Shown in pieces: positions 18,831 to 30,483 of a stretch of DNA of 64,000 bases (its first letter is position 1; the number at the start of each line of letters is the position of its first letter). Origin of the DNA: Prorocentrum cordatum (Eukaryota; Sar; Dinophyceae; Prorocentrales; Prorocentraceae). Under the pieces are notes generated by a model. That model was not told the origin of the DNA. It was given only the letters and a program-made list of their open reading frames with translations, and made no database searches. A program made the translations under genes and the position numbers. The stretch lies in assembly GCA_963575745.1 (NCBI GenBank), contig CAUYUJ010012547.1, forward strand, positions 264,324 to 328,323, written 5' to 3'.

Positions 18831-19790
18831 ACGATTTGCGTTCATCGTCATGCAACCTTCTGTATACAAGGGGCTTTTTGTCATGGCCACGAGTTGCAGA
18901 TGAGTAGTGTACGGCACCGGGTAATCATGTTTTGTCTCTTCCAGTATCGAAGTGCCTAGCTAGGTCTGTATATTTTGTGTGCGCGTGAATGTGTGTGAAC
19001 TGTCTAGATTGTTTCGAAGGTTTGATAGATGTCGCTAGGTGTGTTGTTTCTTTGAGTAGGGCTTAAGAACATGCGATCTGTGTTGTACGGCTAGTTTTGT
19101 TAGCAGCTACACGGTTCAGTCCGAAGTTAAATTCATCGGTAGTAGTATAACCAACATGCGTTCGCCAGTTACAAGTTGAGGTCGTGATCGAGTTACCCGT
19201 GTAGATATGCTCGTTTTTTGTATAGACAGTTGGGTGGACAGAAGGAACCCGGCGCGAGGCCATCGCAGCACCAGCCGGAAAGGAGAGGTATCCCATGGGC
19301 CGGCACGGTGGATACCCTCTGTACCTCGAAGTGCGCGCCAAAAGTCCGACTGAGACTCAGCCGCATACAGTGGGGGCGCGCATCAAGAAGCCATTTGCTT
19401 TTCGTCAGGGTACCCTGGGTTTTTTTCGCTCTGCGCGCTGCGCAGTGACTTTCCGCAGCCGTTGAAGAAGCTGCTGCGTTCAGGGTGCTCTGGGTTTCCC
19501 CTCAGGTGCACCTCGCGCGCGGGTTGTCAGGGTTGGGTTTCTTGCGAGGGCTTCTCGCGGCCGCGCCCGCACTGTAGCACCACGATGCATGACGAGCTTG
19601 AGCCCCTCTAACTTCGTGATTTTTCTAAACGTGGACCCCTGGCGGTCTCGACCCGTTCTCCTGGGACCGGTCTTTCATCTGGCATCGTTTTCTGACGGCC
19701 CTGGGGTTCAGCGAGGGCTCCCAGACTCCACAGGTATGCAACTTGTGGCGTCGCGTTTTTGTTCACGACGCGGGGGTCCAGGGAGCCCCT
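18831..19790. other. No supported gene
   Basis: Lower-GC stretch without repeats or convincing open frames. Nothing recognised. Confidence 0.4.
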
Positions 19791-19794
19791 ACGA

Positions 19795-19945
19795 CGACGG
19801 CGACGGCTTTCAACAGCAGCAGCATCAGCAACCAGGACCACGTCATCACATCGCCCTGCGGGTACACCGGGAAGCCCCTGGGCGGCGACGCCTCGCCGTC
19901 GTCGCTGGAGGGCACGAGCAGGCTTGGCGCGACCCTTCTTACTCT
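19795..19945 (+). CDS. Possible isolated exon, unknown product
   Basis: One frame encodes TAFNSSSISNQDHVITSPC, GYTGKPLGGDASPSSLEG. It has balanced coding-like composition, unlike the flanks. Candidate AG splice sites precede it and GC sites follow. No family recognised. It could be a distant exon of an upstream gene, or chance. Confidence 0.25.
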
Positions 19946-20458
19946 GTGCCACCCTTTGCGATGTTCCAGAGGAGGCAAGCTCTGAGATGCACTGGCGCTG
20001 CATTTTTTCAACAAACGGCGATGTCGCCATATTTCGGGCCTAGGAGCGTTCGGGGATTCGCCCAAAGTTACAGCCGCCCGAACTGCTCCCTCAGGCCTTC
20101 TTGCTCGTTTTCTGGGCCCCCCTGGGTCGCGCCTGGCGTATCTGTTTGACTCTGGTTCGACTCTAGCTCGACTCAAGTTCGACTCAAGTTCGGTCCAGGT
20201 CGACGGACGGTCGACGCAGCATTGACGCATGAGTGGAGCGAGTGGTTGCAGGAATGCCCCCAGTCCCAAATCGTCCGCTTGCCGGGAACTATCGCTGCCC
20301 GAACCGTTCCCTCAGGCGCGGGCGTCGCAACAAAGTCCAGTCTGGTTGCGACCGAAATAGTTGTCCCACTTGCGCTCGCATTGAGTGCGTGCTGGCATTC
20401 ATCCAGCCGTGCACCCACACATCGGGCAAAGATTTTGGTCGGGCGCAGGTTTGGAAAA

Positions 20459-20583
20459 GGATGGGGAGGAGGAGGAGGAGGAGGAGGAGGAGGAGGAGGA
20501 GGAGGAGGAGGAAAATCCAGGAGGTGGAGGAGGAGGAGGAGAAGGAAGGACGAGGAGGAGGAGGAGGAGGAGGAGGGAGAGGA
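20459..20583. repeat. (GAG)n microsatellite
   Basis: Nearly pure GGA/GAG units with a few interruptions. It lies directly upstream of the spliced-leader-like sequence. Confidence 0.95.
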
Positions 20584-20589
20584 AAAGGG

Positions 20590-20611
20590 TCCGTAACAGT
20601 TTTGGCTCAAG
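20590..20611 (+). other. Degenerate dinoflagellate spliced-leader relic
   Basis: TCCGTAACAGTTTTGGCTCA followed by AG. It matches the 22-nt dinoflagellate spliced leader except for three bases in the middle tetranucleotide (19 of 22, by eye). Such relics mark DNA copies of trans-spliced mRNA. No intact reading frame follows. Confidence 0.6.
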
Positions 20612-20890
20612 TGCGAAGCCGTGCCCTGCGACTTTGTGCTTGCCTTCAGCCGAGGGGCTGGCTCGAGGCGAGCTCGCCCACAGCAGCAGGCCTTCCCGCA
20701 CGATCCCCACGGTAATCCCTCGTGCGACCGTGGGTTCGTTTCGGTTCCTTCAACGTTTCTGTCGAACCTAGATGGGTGGCGATGGCGGGTCCGAGCTGAG
20801 AACAGCATCAGCGAGGTGATCTTTCCATGAGATGGCATCTTAGCTGGGTGTAATCAGTCAACGGATGTAGCTAGAGTAGGACACGCTGAG

Positions 20891-21366
20891 ATGGCTCAGG
20901 ACGTGCGCGACTCGCTCACCCCCCTACAGTTGGACACGTGGGTTGACGACTACTCGCAGCATGTGTCGGGTCATTTTAGGGAGGTGGTCTCGAAGTCTGT
21001 GCAGGTTTCCAGGGTGCTTTGGGAGCTTTGCAGCCCTCAGAACTTCGAGTCAGAGTGTCATCGTGGGTTGCCCCAATCACTTGGCCTCGGACGCTCAGTT
21101 CGTTTTGTTCGCCCATGGCCTGAGTGTACAAGCCAGTCAGCTTGCCGACGATCTGGGGGTGGATGCCGAAGCAGCCAGACGCAGCGTGGCCGCCCAGTGA
21201 AAGCGACCGGGGGCCACTGCTAGCCGTGCCAAGATGATCGCTCAGGTAGTCAAGGTGGCGCCCAAGGCAAGGCTGCTAGGACGCGCGGGGGTTCTGCCCC
21301 AGGAGACGCGGGGGCTGGCGCGAATGGGCCTCGCCCCCACTGCACCGTTGCCCCTGCGAGCGTAAG
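20891..21366 (+). pseudogene. LINE reverse-transcriptase fragment, frameshifted
   Basis: The first frame reads MAQDVRDSLTPLQLDTWVDD then YSQHVSGHFREVV, with WVDDYS as the palm-domain motif of a non-LTR reverse transcriptase. The protein continues in a second frame as NHLASDAQFVLFAHGL, ending at 21199. It then continues in a third frame as AKMIAQVVKVAPKARLL, GRAGVLPQETRGLARMGLAP. That order (catalytic DD, then a basic helix, then a PQ..G..GL linker) is typical of dinoflagellate LINE ORF2. At least two frameshifts and missing 5' and 3' parts make it dead. Confidence 0.65.
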
Positions 21367-23176
21367 TTGCAGCCTTGTCTGGAGCCCGCTACGAGGGATG
21401 ATGCGCGACCACTACCATCAGCGTGATGATGGGCGCCGATCATGATTCACTGATCTTCTGCGCGCAGGTTTGTCCGGTCGTGGTATGAGCCCCCCTCTTT
21501 GTCACGCGCGCGTCAGAGCGCCCCTGGACGCTTCTTCTCGCGTGGAAAGAGGCCTCGGGGCACTTCCAAGGTGGCGCAGTGTTGATTCTAGTGTTTCGCA
21601 CCGACGCATGCGTCGCCCAGAGAGGCTGCGCCATCGTGATCAGGCCGCCGCGGGGGCCTGTGGCCAGCATCCGGGCGCTTCGGGGAAGAGGGTCTCCACC
21701 CGCCACCGCCCCCCCCCCCTCCTCGAATCTCCATCGTCCTCTGGCCGCCCCCCCTCGCGCCCGAGGTCCAAGCTGGGCCCGCCCCCTCCCCGCGCCCGAG
21801 GCGGGGCGCGCCCCCGCCCTGGGCCTTCGGTCTGGGCGACCTGCTGGGGCAGCGCGTCCAAGAGGATCAGCGCGGCCTGTGCGAGCAGGGGGCCCGCGCC
21901 CCAACGCGTCGACAAGTAGCCCTCGCCGCGGGGCCGCGCCAGAGATTCGGTTTCGCGAAGCGTGGTCCTGCCCCCGCAGCGCCCAGTTGCCCAGGGCCAC
22001 TGTCCCAGGCCCAAGCCGAGCGGGCGGAGTTCCCGTGTTGCTGGCTTCGACCCGCCCCCCCGCTGAGATGGGCGTCGGTGCCTTATTTAGCAGATGCCTT
22101 GTTCCTACCTGCGTTCCCCCCAGGCTCGGCCGACGGCCGGTCGACCTGGGGGCGGCGGGGCGCCCGGTCGACCTGGGGGCGGCGGGGCGCCGTCGCCGGG
22201 GCGGGCGGGCCGGGCGGGCCGCAGTCGTCGGGCGGCCAGGCAGCGAAGGCGTGGATGGGGCTTTCCATGCCTCGGGAGGACTGGCGGTTAGGGCGCGGGC
22301 GCGGGCGCTTCCTCTGGATAGAAACAGTCAGTCCCCCTTGGCCGAGTTCGAGGCCATCATCCAGGCCCCGCGAAACACCTGCAATCATTGCGCTGGCAGG
22401 GGGCCCCGCGGTGACCGTGTTTTCACGGAGGCCCCAGTTTCAGCTGCTTGCTGGGGGGAGATTGCGGGATGCCGCCGAGGACGGATACATAGTTATGCAC
22501 GAGGTTGTGAACCACATGCGCCCAGCCCCAGAGCGCGTCGACGGCCCTCCCTTGCCCTTGTGGTTGTCTAGTGGGGCTGCCGACCACGCGGCAGGCCGTG
22601 GCGCTCAGAGCTGCCAGTTGCCTGGTCATGTAACCCATGAAGTTGTGCATTCATAGGAGTTGACCTGGAAGGTCCAGAAGCATCTGGTGGCTGTAGCCCT
22701 GGACACTGCGTCGGAGGCCCCCGAACTTCATGCCCCTGGTTCGCGTGCTGCTCGCGCGGTAGAGGCGGAGCTTCGAAGCAGGGGCCGCGCTGTCAAGGTG
22801 GAGGAGGCGAAGGTAGTGTCGTCCCATCGAGTCGGGGATGATACCAAAAGCATCGAGCACCTCGGATGTCTCATTCGGGAGGTCAGAATGCGTGGCTGGT
22901 TGGCATCCCCATCTTCTAGTGCCCCCTACTGGCATCGACTCCTCCCGCAGGTTTGACTTTTGCAGGGGGGCGTTCTGGTGCCAGCTGTGTGGGGCTACGG
23001 GCACGGAAGGCTAATTCGTTAAGCTGGGCCAAGCATGTCGACCTGAGTGATCAGCGCCTTCGGGGCGGGAACGCCCCCCTTGGGTTCCCGACCTGGCCAG
23101 AACCTGAGCCAGAGTCGCAATCTGCTTAGTTTTCAATTGTGGCCTGCCCGATTCTGGAAATCTGGAAGTTGAACAG
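21367..23176. other. No supported gene
   Basis: GC-rich sequence without a dispersed repeat that I could match. Bases 22125-22200 hold a short direct repeat (GGTCGACCTGGGGGCGGCGG, two copies). Open frames occur on both strands at 22650-23000 but neither is convincing. Confidence 0.4.
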
Positions 23177-23513
23177 GGAATGGAGGAGGGAGAGGAGGAG
23201 GATCAGGAGGAGGAGGAGGAGGAGGCTGAGGAGGCGGATGCGGAGGAGGAGGAGGAGGAGGAGGAGGAGGAGGAGGAGGAGGAGGAGGAGTTCAAGTAGT
23301 AGTAGTACAAGTAGTAGTAGTAGTTCAAGTAGTAGTAGCAGTAGTAGCAGTGGATAAGACTGGGCTCGCCGTGGTACGAGCGCAGGAGGAGGAGAAGGAA
23401 GAGGAGGAGGAGGAGGAGGAGGAGGAGGAGGAGGAGGAGGATGGGGAGGAGAAGGAAGAGGAGGAGGAGGCGGAGTAGGAGGAGGAGGAGGAGGAGGAGG
23501 AGGAGAGGCCGGG
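23177..23513. repeat. (GAG)n and (TAG)n microsatellite
   Basis: GAG runs interrupted by an AGT-rich segment at 23288-23352, then a second GAG run. Confidence 0.95.
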
Positions 23514-23614
23514 GGATTGTGGAGCCCCTGTGGGTTTCAAACGATTTTTTACGATCTTTCACGTTGCTCCTCATCATTATTATGATATTTCCTCTCTCGC
23601 TTTCTCTCTCTCTC

Positions 23615-25970
23615 TCTCAATCTCTCCCACTCCCATTCCCATTCCCATTCCCAATACCATTACCATTACCATTACCATTCCCATCCCCATTCCCATTCCC
23701 ATTCACATTACCATTACCTCTACCTTGATCTTTACCTTCACCTTACCACTACCATTACCATTACCATAGCCATTACAATTGCCATTGCCATTGCCATTGC
23801 CATTCCCATTGCCATTGCCGTTGCCATTACCAGTGCCGTTGCCATTGCCATTGTCTTGCCATTGCCAGTCGCCACCCCGTTACCATTACCGTTACCATTA
23901 CCATTCCTATTACCGTTAGACACTACCATTACCATTGCCATTACCATTAGCATTACCAACACCATTGCCATTACCATTACCATTACCCTTACCATTGCCA
24001 TTGCCATTACCGCTGCCATCACCATTACAATCCCCATTCCCATCACCATTGCCATTACCGTTACCAGTACCATTTCCATTACCATTACCATTGCCATTAT
24101 CACTACCACTACCACTACCATTTCCATTTCCGTTCCCGTTCCAATTACCACTACGATTCCCATTCCCATTCCCATCCCCATTACCATTACCATTACCATG
24201 GCCATGACCATTACCATTATCATTGCCATGGCCATTGCTATTGCCATTGCCATTGCCGTTGCCATTCCCATTGCCATTGCCATTGCCATTACCATTACCA
24301 TTGCCATTGCCATCGCCGTTGCCATTGCCATTGCCAGTCGCTACCCCGTTACCATTGCCATAACCATTACCATTACCGTTACCGTCACCATTACCATTCC
24401 CAGTACCATTACCATTACCTCTGTCATTGCCATTACCATTACCATTGCCATTGCCATTGCCATTCGCCACTACCATTACCATTGCCATTCGCCACTACCA
24501 TTACCATTACCATTGCCATTGCCGCTGCCATTCGCCACTACCATTACCATTGCCAATACCATTACCATTCACATTCCCATTCCCATTCCCAATGCCATTA
24601 CCATTACCATTACAACTGCCAATGCCATTACCATTACCATTACCTCTACCTTTACCTGCACCCTTACCCTTACCATTCCCATTTCCGTTACCACTACCAC
24701 TGCCATTCCCATTCCCGTTCCCATTCACATTCCCATTCCCATTCACATTACCATTACCATTACCATTGCCATTGCCATTGCCATTGCCATGGCCATTACC
24801 ATTGCCATTGCCATTGCCATTGCCATTGCCATTACCATTACCTTTGCCATTGTCATTGCCATTGCCAATCGCTACCCCGTTACCACTATCATTACCGTTA
24901 CCATTACCAAAACCATTAGCATTACCCCTGTCATTACCATTACCATTCGCATTGCCATTGCCATTGCCATTAACCGCTACCATTACCATTGCCAATACCA
25001 TTTCCATTGCCATTGCCATTCCCATAGCCATTACCATGACCACTATCATTTCCATTACCATTACCATTACCTTTGCCCTTACCCTTATCATTCCGATTTG
25101 CGTTACCACTACCACTACCGTTTCCATTCCCGTTCCCGTTCCCATTCCCATTCCCATTCACATTCCCATTCCCGTTCCCATTCCCACTACCATTGCCATT
25201 ACCATTACACTTACCATTGCCGTTGCCATTGCCATGGCCATTATCATTGTCATTGCCATTGCCATTGCTAATCCAATTGTCATTGTCATTCCCATTATTG
25301 TTGCCATTGTCATTGTCATTGCCATTGCCAATCGCTACCCCGTTACCATTACCATTACCGTTACCATTACCATTACCAGTACCATTACCTCTGTCACCAT
25401 TACCATTACCATTACCATTACCATTACCATTGCCATTGCCATTGCCATTGCCATTCGCCACTACCATTACCATTGCCAGTACCGTTTCCATTCCCATTCC
25501 CATTCCCATTACCATTACCGCTGCCATTACCATTAGAATGCCCATTCTCATTCCCATTCCCATCCCCAATTCCATTACGATTCCCATTCCCATTACCAGT
25601 GCCATTACCAGTGCCATTACCATTACCACTACCACTATCATTTCCATTCCCGTTGCCGTTCCCATTCCCACTCCCATTCCCATTACCATTACCATTATCA
25701 TTACCACTGCAATTGCCATTACCATTACCCTTACCTCTACCTTTACCTTTACCCTTACCATTACCATTGCCATGGCCATTACCATTGCCATTGTTATTGC
25801 CATTCCCATTGCCATTGTCATTGCCATTACCATTACCGTTGCCATTGTCATTGCCAATCGCTACCCCGTTACCACTATCATTACCGTAACCATTACCAGT
25901 ACCATTACCATTTCCACTGCCATTACCATTACCATTACCATTACAATTGCCATTGCCATTGCCATTCGAG
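23615..25970. repeat. CCATTR hexanucleotide satellite, 2.4 kb, with higher-order units
   Basis: Almost pure CCATTA/CCATTG/CCATTC hexamers, readable without stops in all plus frames (Pro-Leu, Ile-Thr, His-Tyr). A rare variant containing ACCCCGTTACC recurs at 23875, 24344, 24875, 25338 and 25864. The spacings are 469, 531, 463 and 526, which alternate and sum to about 1 kb. Confidence 0.95.
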
Positions 25971-26140
25971 GATTCCAGTAGGAAACATTCAGTGGAGGGT
26001 TTCAGTAGGAATCCACATGTGGAGGATTTCAGTAGGAATCATTCAGTGGAGGGTTTCGATAGGAACCCTTCTGTCGAGGATTTCACTGTGAATCCTTCTT
26101 ATGGGGGCGTTCAATAGGAATCCTTCTAGGGGGAAGGGCA
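25971..26140 (+). repeat. ~30-bp degenerate tandem repeat
   Basis: Units resembling GAGGATTTCAGTAGGAATCC recur about five times directly after the hexanucleotide satellite. Confidence 0.75.
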
Positions 26141-26475
26141 GATGTGCCAGCGGGGCGCTTTGATAGTGCGTGGTGCGCTATTTGGGGATGGTCTTTGCGA
26201 TGATACACTAGATGTGCCACTGGGGCGCTTTTCGCGTTATTTACATTATTTCAGCGTGGCTTTAGACTTATGTACTTTCCTTCAGCGCGGTGTATTGTAC
26301 TCCAACACTTATGCGAGATCTGATTGTTCATGCGTCGTTTAAAAAGTCTTCTCGTTCCCTCCACTTCCTCCTTACCTCTCCCCCTCCCTCCCCCCTCATG
26401 CTCCGCGCTGCCCCCCTGGCCGTCGGCTCCTCGCGGCCCGATGGGCCCCGTGCCACTCGGGCTCCGACGGTGGAG

Positions 26476-26656
26476 GAGGGGGAGAGGTAGGAGAAGGAGG
26501 AGGAGGAGGAAGAGGAGGAGGAGGAGGAGGAGGAGGAGGAGGAGGAGGAGGACGAGGAGAAGGATGAGGAGGAGGAGGAGGAGGGAGGAGAGGATTTTCA
26601 TTCCCCCCCCCCCCCCGAAAAAAAAAAAAAAAAAAAAAAAAAGGGCGGGGCCGCCC

Positions 26657-26688
<32 letters not shown>

Positions 26689-26795
26689 CCTGGGGGGGGG
26701 GGGGGGGAGGGGGCCAAACAACGAAAATGGTATTGTTCCTTTTGGAGGAGGAGGGGAGGAGGAGGAGGAGGAGGAGGAGGAGGAGGAGGAGAGAG
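26476..26795. repeat. GAG arrays around mirrored homopolymer runs
   Basis: Order: a GAG run, a C run, an A run of about 26, GGGCGGGGCCGCCC, a T run of about 33, a G run of about 15, then a GAG run. The C/A half and the T/G half are inverted copies, so the block can fold on itself. Polymerase or assembly error is possible here. Confidence 0.85.
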
Positions 26796-26969
26796 GAGGC
26801 CGCCACAGAGCACGCATATCTCATTGAAATAATCGCGCGATCTCAGTGTGAAAGCCTCGCTTTGGCGCCTTCGACCCCGAGGGGCTCCACAATCCCCCGT
26901 TCTCGAGGAGGAGGGGGGGGAGAATGTGTTAACATGTGAGCATTCAGGTGACTGGGGAGTGAAGGTGTC

Positions 26970-26990
26970 CCCGTTACCGTTTGGCTCAAG
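26970..26990 (+). other. Spliced-leader-like sequence upstream of gag
   Basis: CCCGTTACCGTTTGGCTCAA followed by G. It resembles the dinoflagellate spliced leader CCGTAGCCATTTTGGCTCAA with one base missing and a few changes. It lies 134 bases upstream of the gag start codon, where the leader of a trans-spliced transcript would be. Confidence 0.45.
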
Positions 26991-27123
26991 TATTTAACGG
27001 CTGAAGCTACCGAGACTTGCTTCGCCGCGCTGAGGTAAAAAGGTGACCGATCGTCATCGCCGTCACCGAGCTCCCGTGCAGAACCCTCCTCGGGGTTTTG
27101 CATGGTAGCGCGGCGCGGTTGCC

Positions 27124-27795
27124 ATGGCGGCGGCGGCGGCCGCTGCAGCTAGGCCCGCGCAGGGCGACCCGCCGGTCAACCTTAACGTGCCGGCGGACAG
27201 AGATGCATGGGTCAACATGGACCCTAACCGCTTCAACGACCTGTGCGAGCAGGCGTACCTGAACGGGGACTTCAGTTACGTTCAGACGGCGCTACTTGCA
27301 AATCATTATGGACTTGCGACGTTCATTAACGAGCGAGTAACACAGGACCGAAGGGAAGTATCGAACGTTGAGGCATTTCAAATGTTACAGAGTGCTCAGA
27401 AGACCAACAGCATGTTGTTAGCGATAACGAAGAGAAACGCTGCGCTTGAAAGGGGTGCTCGCAGATTGGTAGAAAGAGTTACCGAGTTGGAGACCAACAG
27501 CGAAGTACAAGAGAAGTTAATTGAACAGTTTGGTCAGCTTTCGGAAGCAATCGAAGGCGGAAGCGGAAGTAAGCACGGGGGCGGTAAACTGATGAGCGAG
27601 TACAAAGCATTACAGGCGTTAAAGAACTTCAGTGGAGAAAGAGCAAAGTTCAGAGACTGGAGCGACAAGTTCTTAAACGCGCTTGCCCAAGTAAAACCGA
27701 GTTACCGACCGGCACTGAAAATGTTGAACAAAAAGTTGGAGACACTTGACGGAGTTGTCCCAGAGGAAGATGGTGATGATTTGAGGGAGTTTCTG
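27124..27795 (+). CDS. Copia-like Gag, N-terminal part (interrupted)
   Basis: Met 27124 opens a poly-Ala start, then NVPADRDAWVNMDPNRF and a long charged helical stretch (residues about 80-170, likely coiled coil). SEYKALQALKNFSGERAKF and GVVPEEDGDD follow. This is the capsid-type N-terminus of a retroelement Gag. The frame is cut near 27780 by a satellite-bearing insertion; its continuation lies in the same frame beyond 30460. Composition is AT-richer than the host genes nearby. Confidence 0.7.
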
Positions 27796-30468
27796 TGGAA
27801 CTCACGTCATCCTCACCCCCGGCGCGAAGAGCACGAGCCCAGAGCGGCCTCCGGCACCGTTTCCGGACGGATCCGCTGGATCCGCTGGATCCGCTGGATC
27901 CGGTGACGAATCCCAAACCGGCGCCCTCGCCTGAGACATCCTCACAAAACGGGCCCCGGGGGGGATGCCCAGAGGAGCCCAGAGCGGCCTCCGGCACCGT
28001 TTCCGGACGGATCCGCTGGATCCGCTGGATCCGCTGGATCCGGTGACGAATCCCAAACCGGCGCCCTCGCCTGAGACATCCTCACAAAACGGGCCCCGGG
28101 GGGGATGCCCAGAGGAGCCCAGAGCGGCCTCCGGCACCGTTTCCGGACGGATCCGCTGGATCCGCTGGATCCGCTGGATCCGGTGACGAATCCCAAACCG
28201 GCGCCCTCGCCTGAGACATCCTCACAAAACGGGCCCCGGGGGGGATGCCCAGAGGAGCCCAGAGCGGCCTCCGGCACCGTTTCCGGACGGATCCGCTGGA
28301 TCCGCTGGATCCGCTGGATCCGGTGACGAATCCCAAACCGGCGCCCTCGCCTGAGACATCCTCACAAAACGGGCCCCGGGGGGGATGCCCAGAGGAGCCC
28401 AGAGCGGCCTCCGGCACCGTTTCCGGACGGATCCGCTGGATCCGCTGGATCCGGTGACGAATCCCAAACCGGCGCCCTCGCCTGAGACATCCTCACAAAA
28501 CGGGCCCCGGGGGGGATGCCCAGAGGAGCCCAGAGCGGCCTCCGGCACCGTTTCCGGACGGATCCGCTGGATCCGCTGGATCCGGTGACGAATCCCAAAC
28601 CGGCGCCCTCGCCTGAGACATCCTCACAAAACGGGCCCCGGGGGGGATGCCCAGAGGAGCCCAGAGCGGCCTCCGGCACCGTTTCCGGACGGATCCGCTG
28701 GATCCGCTGGATCCGCTGGATCCGGTGACGAATCCCAAACCGGCGCCCTCGCCTGAGACATCCTCACAAAACGGGCCCCGGGGGGGATGCCCAGAGGAGC
28801 CCAGAGCGGCCTCCGGCACCGTTTCCGGACGGATCCGCTGGATCCGCTGGATCCGGTGACGAATCCCAAACCGGCGCCCTCGCCTGAGACATCCTCACAA
28901 AACGGGCCCCGGGGGGGATGCCCAGAGGAGCCCAGAGCGGCCTCCGGCACCGTTTCCGGACGGATCCGCTGGATCCGCTGGATCCGGTGACGAATCCCAA
29001 ACCGGCGCCCTCGCCTGAGACATCCTCACAAAACGGGCCCCGGGGGGGATGCCCAGAGGAGCCCAGAGCGGCCTCCGGCACCGTTTCCGGACGGATCCGC
29101 TGGATCCGCTGGATCCGGTGACGAATCCCAAACCGGCGCCCTCGCCTGAGACATCCTCACAAAACGGGCCCCGGGGGGGATGCCCAGAGGAGCCCAGAGC
29201 GGCCTCCGGTCCTCACAAAACGGGCCCCGGGGGGGATGCCCAGAGGAGCCCAGAGCGGCCTCCGGCACCGTTTTCCGGACGGATCCGCTGGATCCGCTGG
29301 ATCCGGTGACGAATCCCAAACCGGCGCCCTCGCCTGAGACATCCTCACAAAACGGGCCCCGGGGGGGATGCCCAGAGGAGCCCAGAGCGGCCTCCGGCAC
29401 CGTTTCCGGACGGATCCGCTGGATCCGCTGGATCCGGTGACGAATCCCAAACCGGCGCCCTCGCCTGAGACATCCTCACAAAACAGGCCCCGGGGGGGAT
29501 GCCCAGAGGAGCCCAGAGCGGCCTCCGGCACCGTTTCCGGACGGATCCGCTGGATCCGCTGGATCCGCTGGATCCGGTGACGAATCCCAAACCGGCGCCC
29601 TCGCCTGAGACATCCTCACAAAACGGGCCCCGGGGGGGATGCCCAGAGGAGCCCAGAGCGGCCTCCGGTCCTCACAAAACGGGCCCCGGGGGGGATGCCC
29701 AGAGGAGCCCAGAGCGGCCTCCGGCACCGTTTCCGGACGGATCCGCTGGATCCGCTGGATCCGGTGACGAATCCCAAACCGGCGCCCTCGCCTGAGACAT
29801 CCTCACAAAACGGGCCCCGGGGGGGATGCCCAGAGGAGCCCAGAGCGGCCTCCGGCACCGTTTCCGGACGGATCCGCTGGATCCGCTGGATCCGGTGACG
29901 AATCCCAAACCGGCGCCCTCGCCTGAGACATCCTCACAAAACGGGCCCCGGGGGGGATGCCCAGAGGAGCCCAGAGCGGCCTCCGGCACCGTTTCCGGAC
30001 GGATCCGCTGGATCCGCTGGATCCGGTGACGAATCCCAAACCGGCGCCCTCGCCTGAGACATCCTCACAAAACGGGCCCCGGGGGGGATGCCCAGAGGAG
30101 CCCAGAGCGGCCTCCGGCACCGTTTCTGGACGGACGACCTGACTGCATAACACGCCTGGATATGCCGACGGGGGCGAGGAGGAGGAGCAGGAGGAGGAGG
30201 AGGAGGAGGAGGAGGAGGAGGAGGAGGAGGAGGAGGAGGAGGAGGAGGAGGAGGAGGAGGAGGGGGAGGGGGAGGGGGAGGGGGCAGGCGAGGGAGCCCC
30301 GGCCCTGGGGGAGGGGCCCTGAGGGAGCCCTGATGGGCTTCCGGCACCATGGAGAGGTCCTGTGGGGCGGCCGCCCCTTCTTCTCTCGGTCGTTTCCCTC
30401 TCGCCCAGAAGCGCGCGCCCCTTCTTCTATATATACAGAAACTCCCGATCAACCGCAGAGCGGCGGAT
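27776..30468 (+). mobile_element. Satellite-carrying inverted-end element, copy 1 (inserted in gag)
   Basis: The left end is ATTTGAGGGAGTTTCTGTGG. The right end is TATATACAGAAACTCCCGAT, so GGGAGTTTCTGT is inverted at the two ends. The interior holds an array of 131- or 140-bp units (27833-30135), then a GAG microsatellite (30176-30290) and about 130 bases of unique sequence. It has no protein-coding capacity. It splits the retroelement gag frame. A copy in the opposite orientation lies at 33136-34166. Confidence 0.75.
27833..30135 (+). repeat. Minisatellite, 131/140-bp units, about 17 copies
   Basis: Unit landmark ATGCCCAGAGGAGCCCAGAG starts at 27965, 28105, 28245, 28385, 28516, 28647, 28787, 28918, 29049, 29180 and onward to 30088. 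Units of 140 carry three GGATCCGCT words and units of 131 carry two. Two 56-57-bp partial units (near 29180-29237 and 29639-29695) skip the GGATCCGCT part. Every frame is stopped within a unit. Confidence 0.95.
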
Positions 30469-30483
30469 GTTATCATACGCATA

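Noticed and set aside
22651-23004. Minus-strand frame with coding-like text (LDAFGIIPDSMGRHYLRLL)
   Set aside because: The plus strand is equally open over the same bases, no domain is visible and no splice context was found; left undecided.
23738-25981. Long Pro-Leu, Ile-Thr, Met-Val and Asn-Gly open frames on both strands
   Set aside because: They are translations of the CCATTR satellite; every frame without TAA is open by composition alone.
27833-30135. CRISPR-like repeat array
   Set aside because: Units are contiguous 131/140-bp repeats with no unique spacers and no cas genes; the context is eukaryotic.
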